NCBI GenBank assembly: GCA_964440155.1
Contig: CAYTRH010000058.1
Coordinates: 1 to 16,233 of the forward strand
Reading direction: 5' to 3'
Origin: PFJX01 sp964440155
Lineage (GTDB): Bacteria; Pseudomonadota; Gammaproteobacteria; Burkholderiales; Thiobacillaceae
DNA length: 16,233 bases
The notes beneath the pieces are model-generated. The model searched no databases and was not told where the DNA came from. It was given only the letters and a program-made list of their open reading frames with translations. Both the position numbers and the translations under genes were made by a program. Of the stretch, positions 15,156-16,233 are shown piece after piece (position 1 is the stretch's first letter; each line of letters begins with the position of its first letter).

Positions 15156-15800
15156 TCAGAACGGGATGTCGTCGTCGGCGAGGTCCACGAGACCTGCGCC
15201 GCCGCTCGCGCCGGCGGGGGCACCGGCGGCCGGTGGCGCAGCGGCGCGGATCACGCTCTCGCGCAGGTTGGCCACGAGGCGTTGCAGCGACTGCGGTTCG
15301 CGCTCGTGGTTGAGGATCTCGGCCGCTGTGCGACGGTCGCGCGGGTCGAAAAATTGGACGATCTTCATGTTGACCTGGGTCCTGCCCTCCCACACGCGCT
15401 CCTCTCGCTGGAGCAGGACGCCGATGGGCTTGTGCATGAGGGACTCGAACACCTCGACCCGGGCCGGCAGCCACTGTGCGGTGTCGGCCTGCCATTCGTC
15501 CAGGGTGTCCGGCTTCGACTCGATGGCGTCCAGGCCCAGGCAGGTCATCAGGGCGGAGAGCAGGCCGTAACCATAGTCGATCCGCTCGCCGTTGGCGCGT
15601 GCCACCCACAGCGTCAGGTAACGCGCGATCTGGCCGTCGTCTGATTCGAAGGTGAACTCGATGCCCTTGGCGCCCGTGCGGGCGGTGCGTTCCTTGGCCA
15701 GGGTGAAGCGCCCGGTATAGGCGCCGGAGGTCTCGATCCTGCCGCCGATCCTGCCCTCGGCCTGGACGGCCAGCTGGTCGTCGCGCTGGTAGGTGGTCAT
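15156..15800 (-). CDS. protein with SSB-like acidic C-terminal tail, inside the nrd operon
   Basis: A 214-residue soluble protein. The N-terminal part (about 1-95: GRIGGRIETSGAYTGRFTLAK... FTFESDDGQIARYLTLWVARANGERIDYGYGLLSALMTCLG) looks like a compact beta-rich domain similar to hypothetical and phage-type proteins. The C-terminus is a disordered Ala/Gly/Pro linker ending in DLADDDIPF, which closely resembles the acidic tip (DDDIPF) of bacterial SSB, the docking peptide for replication and repair enzymes. I infer a single-stranded-DNA-binding or replication-linked protein, possibly of phage origin; no family is assigned. The start at 15800 is chosen because its ATG overlaps the nrdA stop (ATGA) and GAGG lies seven bases upstream; a start at 15815 is the alternative. 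It sits between nrdA and nrdB on the same strand. Confidence 0.6.
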   Translation of the reverse strand: MTTYQRDDQLAVQAEGRIGGRIETSGAYTGRFTLAKERTARTGAKGIEFTFESDDGQIARYLTLWVARANGERIDYGYGLLSALMTCLGLDAIESKPDTLDEWQADTAQWLPARVEVFESLMHKPIGVLLQREERVWEGRTQVNMKIVQFFDPRDRRTAAEILNHEREPQSLQRLVANLRESVIRAAAPPAAGAPAGASGGAGLVDLADDDIPF

Positions 15801-16233
15801 TGGCAGGCCTCGCATTCTTCGAAGCCGGGGTCACCGGGGCGCAGGGTACAGGCGCGGCCGACGACCTTCGGCTCGGGCAGTGCGGACGCGGCGAGGTGGC
15901 CGCCCCCCATGCCGCCGGTCGGCACGGCGTTGAGCTCGCCACCCTTGCCGGTGGATTTCTCCGCGTGCGTGGCGCCCAGGGCGCGCAGGTAGTAGGTGGT
16001 CTTGAGGCCCCTCACCCACGCGAGCTTGTAGGTCTCGTCCAGCTTCTTGCCCGAGGCGCCGTGGAAATAGAGGTTGAGGCTCTGCGCCTGGTCGATCCAC
16101 TTCTGCCGCCGGGCAGCGGCCTCGATGAGCCACACCGGATCGATCTCGAAGGCGGTGGCGTAGAGGCTGCGCAGTTCAGCGGGAATGCGGTCGATGCGCG
16201 CGAGCGAGCCGTCGAAGTACTTGATGTCGCCCA
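15797..16233 (-). CDS. nrdA: ribonucleoside-diphosphate reductase, alpha subunit, C-terminal part (partial)
   Basis: The visible 145 residues are the C-terminal end of the class I catalytic subunit. They include GDIKYFDGSLARIDRIPAEL, LYATAFEIDPVWLIEAAARRQKWIDQAQSLNLY and LAWVRGLKTTYYLRALGATHAEKS, a strongly conserved segment that includes the two adjacent tyrosines of the radical-transfer path (TTYYLR). The C-terminus ECEACQ carries the mobile Cys pair that re-reduces the active site with thioredoxin or glutaredoxin. The gene continues past the right window edge. Its stop overlaps the next start by four bases, so the SSB-tailed protein is translationally coupled. Confidence 0.93.
   Translation of the reverse strand, partial: GDIKYFDGSLARIDRIPAELRSLYATAFEIDPVWLIEAAARRQKWIDQAQSLNLYFHGASGKKLDETYKLAWVRGLKTTYYLRALGATHAEKSTGKGGELNAVPTGGMGGGHLAASALPEPKVVGRACTLRPGDPGFEECEACQ

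Noticed and set aside
1..16233. CRISPR array, tRNA or rRNA genes
   Set aside because: No regularly spaced direct repeats and no tRNA or rRNA cores were seen by eye.

Overview
The window is GC-rich DNA from a proteobacterium, most likely a gammaproteobacterium. The grounds are general base composition, the style of the NrdA/NrdB proteins, a NamZ-type muramidase beside a DOMON-like protein, and GC-rich palindromes of a kind common in gamma- and beta-proteobacteria. I cannot name the genus from sequence alone.

Left flank (1-5266): housekeeping and envelope genes. The first 134 bases hold the 5' end of a minus-strand gene with a signal-like N-terminus. Divergent from it lies a plus-strand pair, a DOMON-like protein followed by a NamZ-family (DUF1343) exo-beta-N-acetylmuramidase. 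Convergent to these is a minus-strand row, read right to left: a PQQ-dependent sugar-dehydrogenase-like lipoprotein, a CaCA-family Na+/Ca2+ antiporter, and a two-CBS-domain protein.

Centre (5504-13630): a defence island on the plus strand with five tightly packed genes, hsdM-hsdS-AAA ATPase-DUF4276/TOPRIM-like-hsdR. It is a complete type I restriction-modification system with a two-gene ATPase plus TOPRIM-like module inserted between hsdS and hsdR. Overlaps (11 bp, 4 bp) and short gaps (2 bp, 31 bp) suggest one transcript. A 27-bp sequence with one mismatch (21 bp perfect) occurs in inverted orientation just outside each end (5275-5301 and 13659-13685). The left copy also forms one arm of a 234-bp structure bounded by inverted repeats (5270-5503).

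Right flank (13742-16233): a minus-strand ribonucleotide reductase locus, read right to left: the 3' end of nrdA, a protein with an SSB-like acidic tail coupled to nrdA by an ATGA overlap, a possible 40-codon ORF, and nrdB (class I, radical tyrosine present).

The most notable points are the ATPase/DUF4276 pair inside the hsd operon, the shared inverted repeats that bound the island, the in-frame insertion of one palindromic repeat family into both hsdM and nrdB, and the SSB-tailed protein inside the nrd operon.
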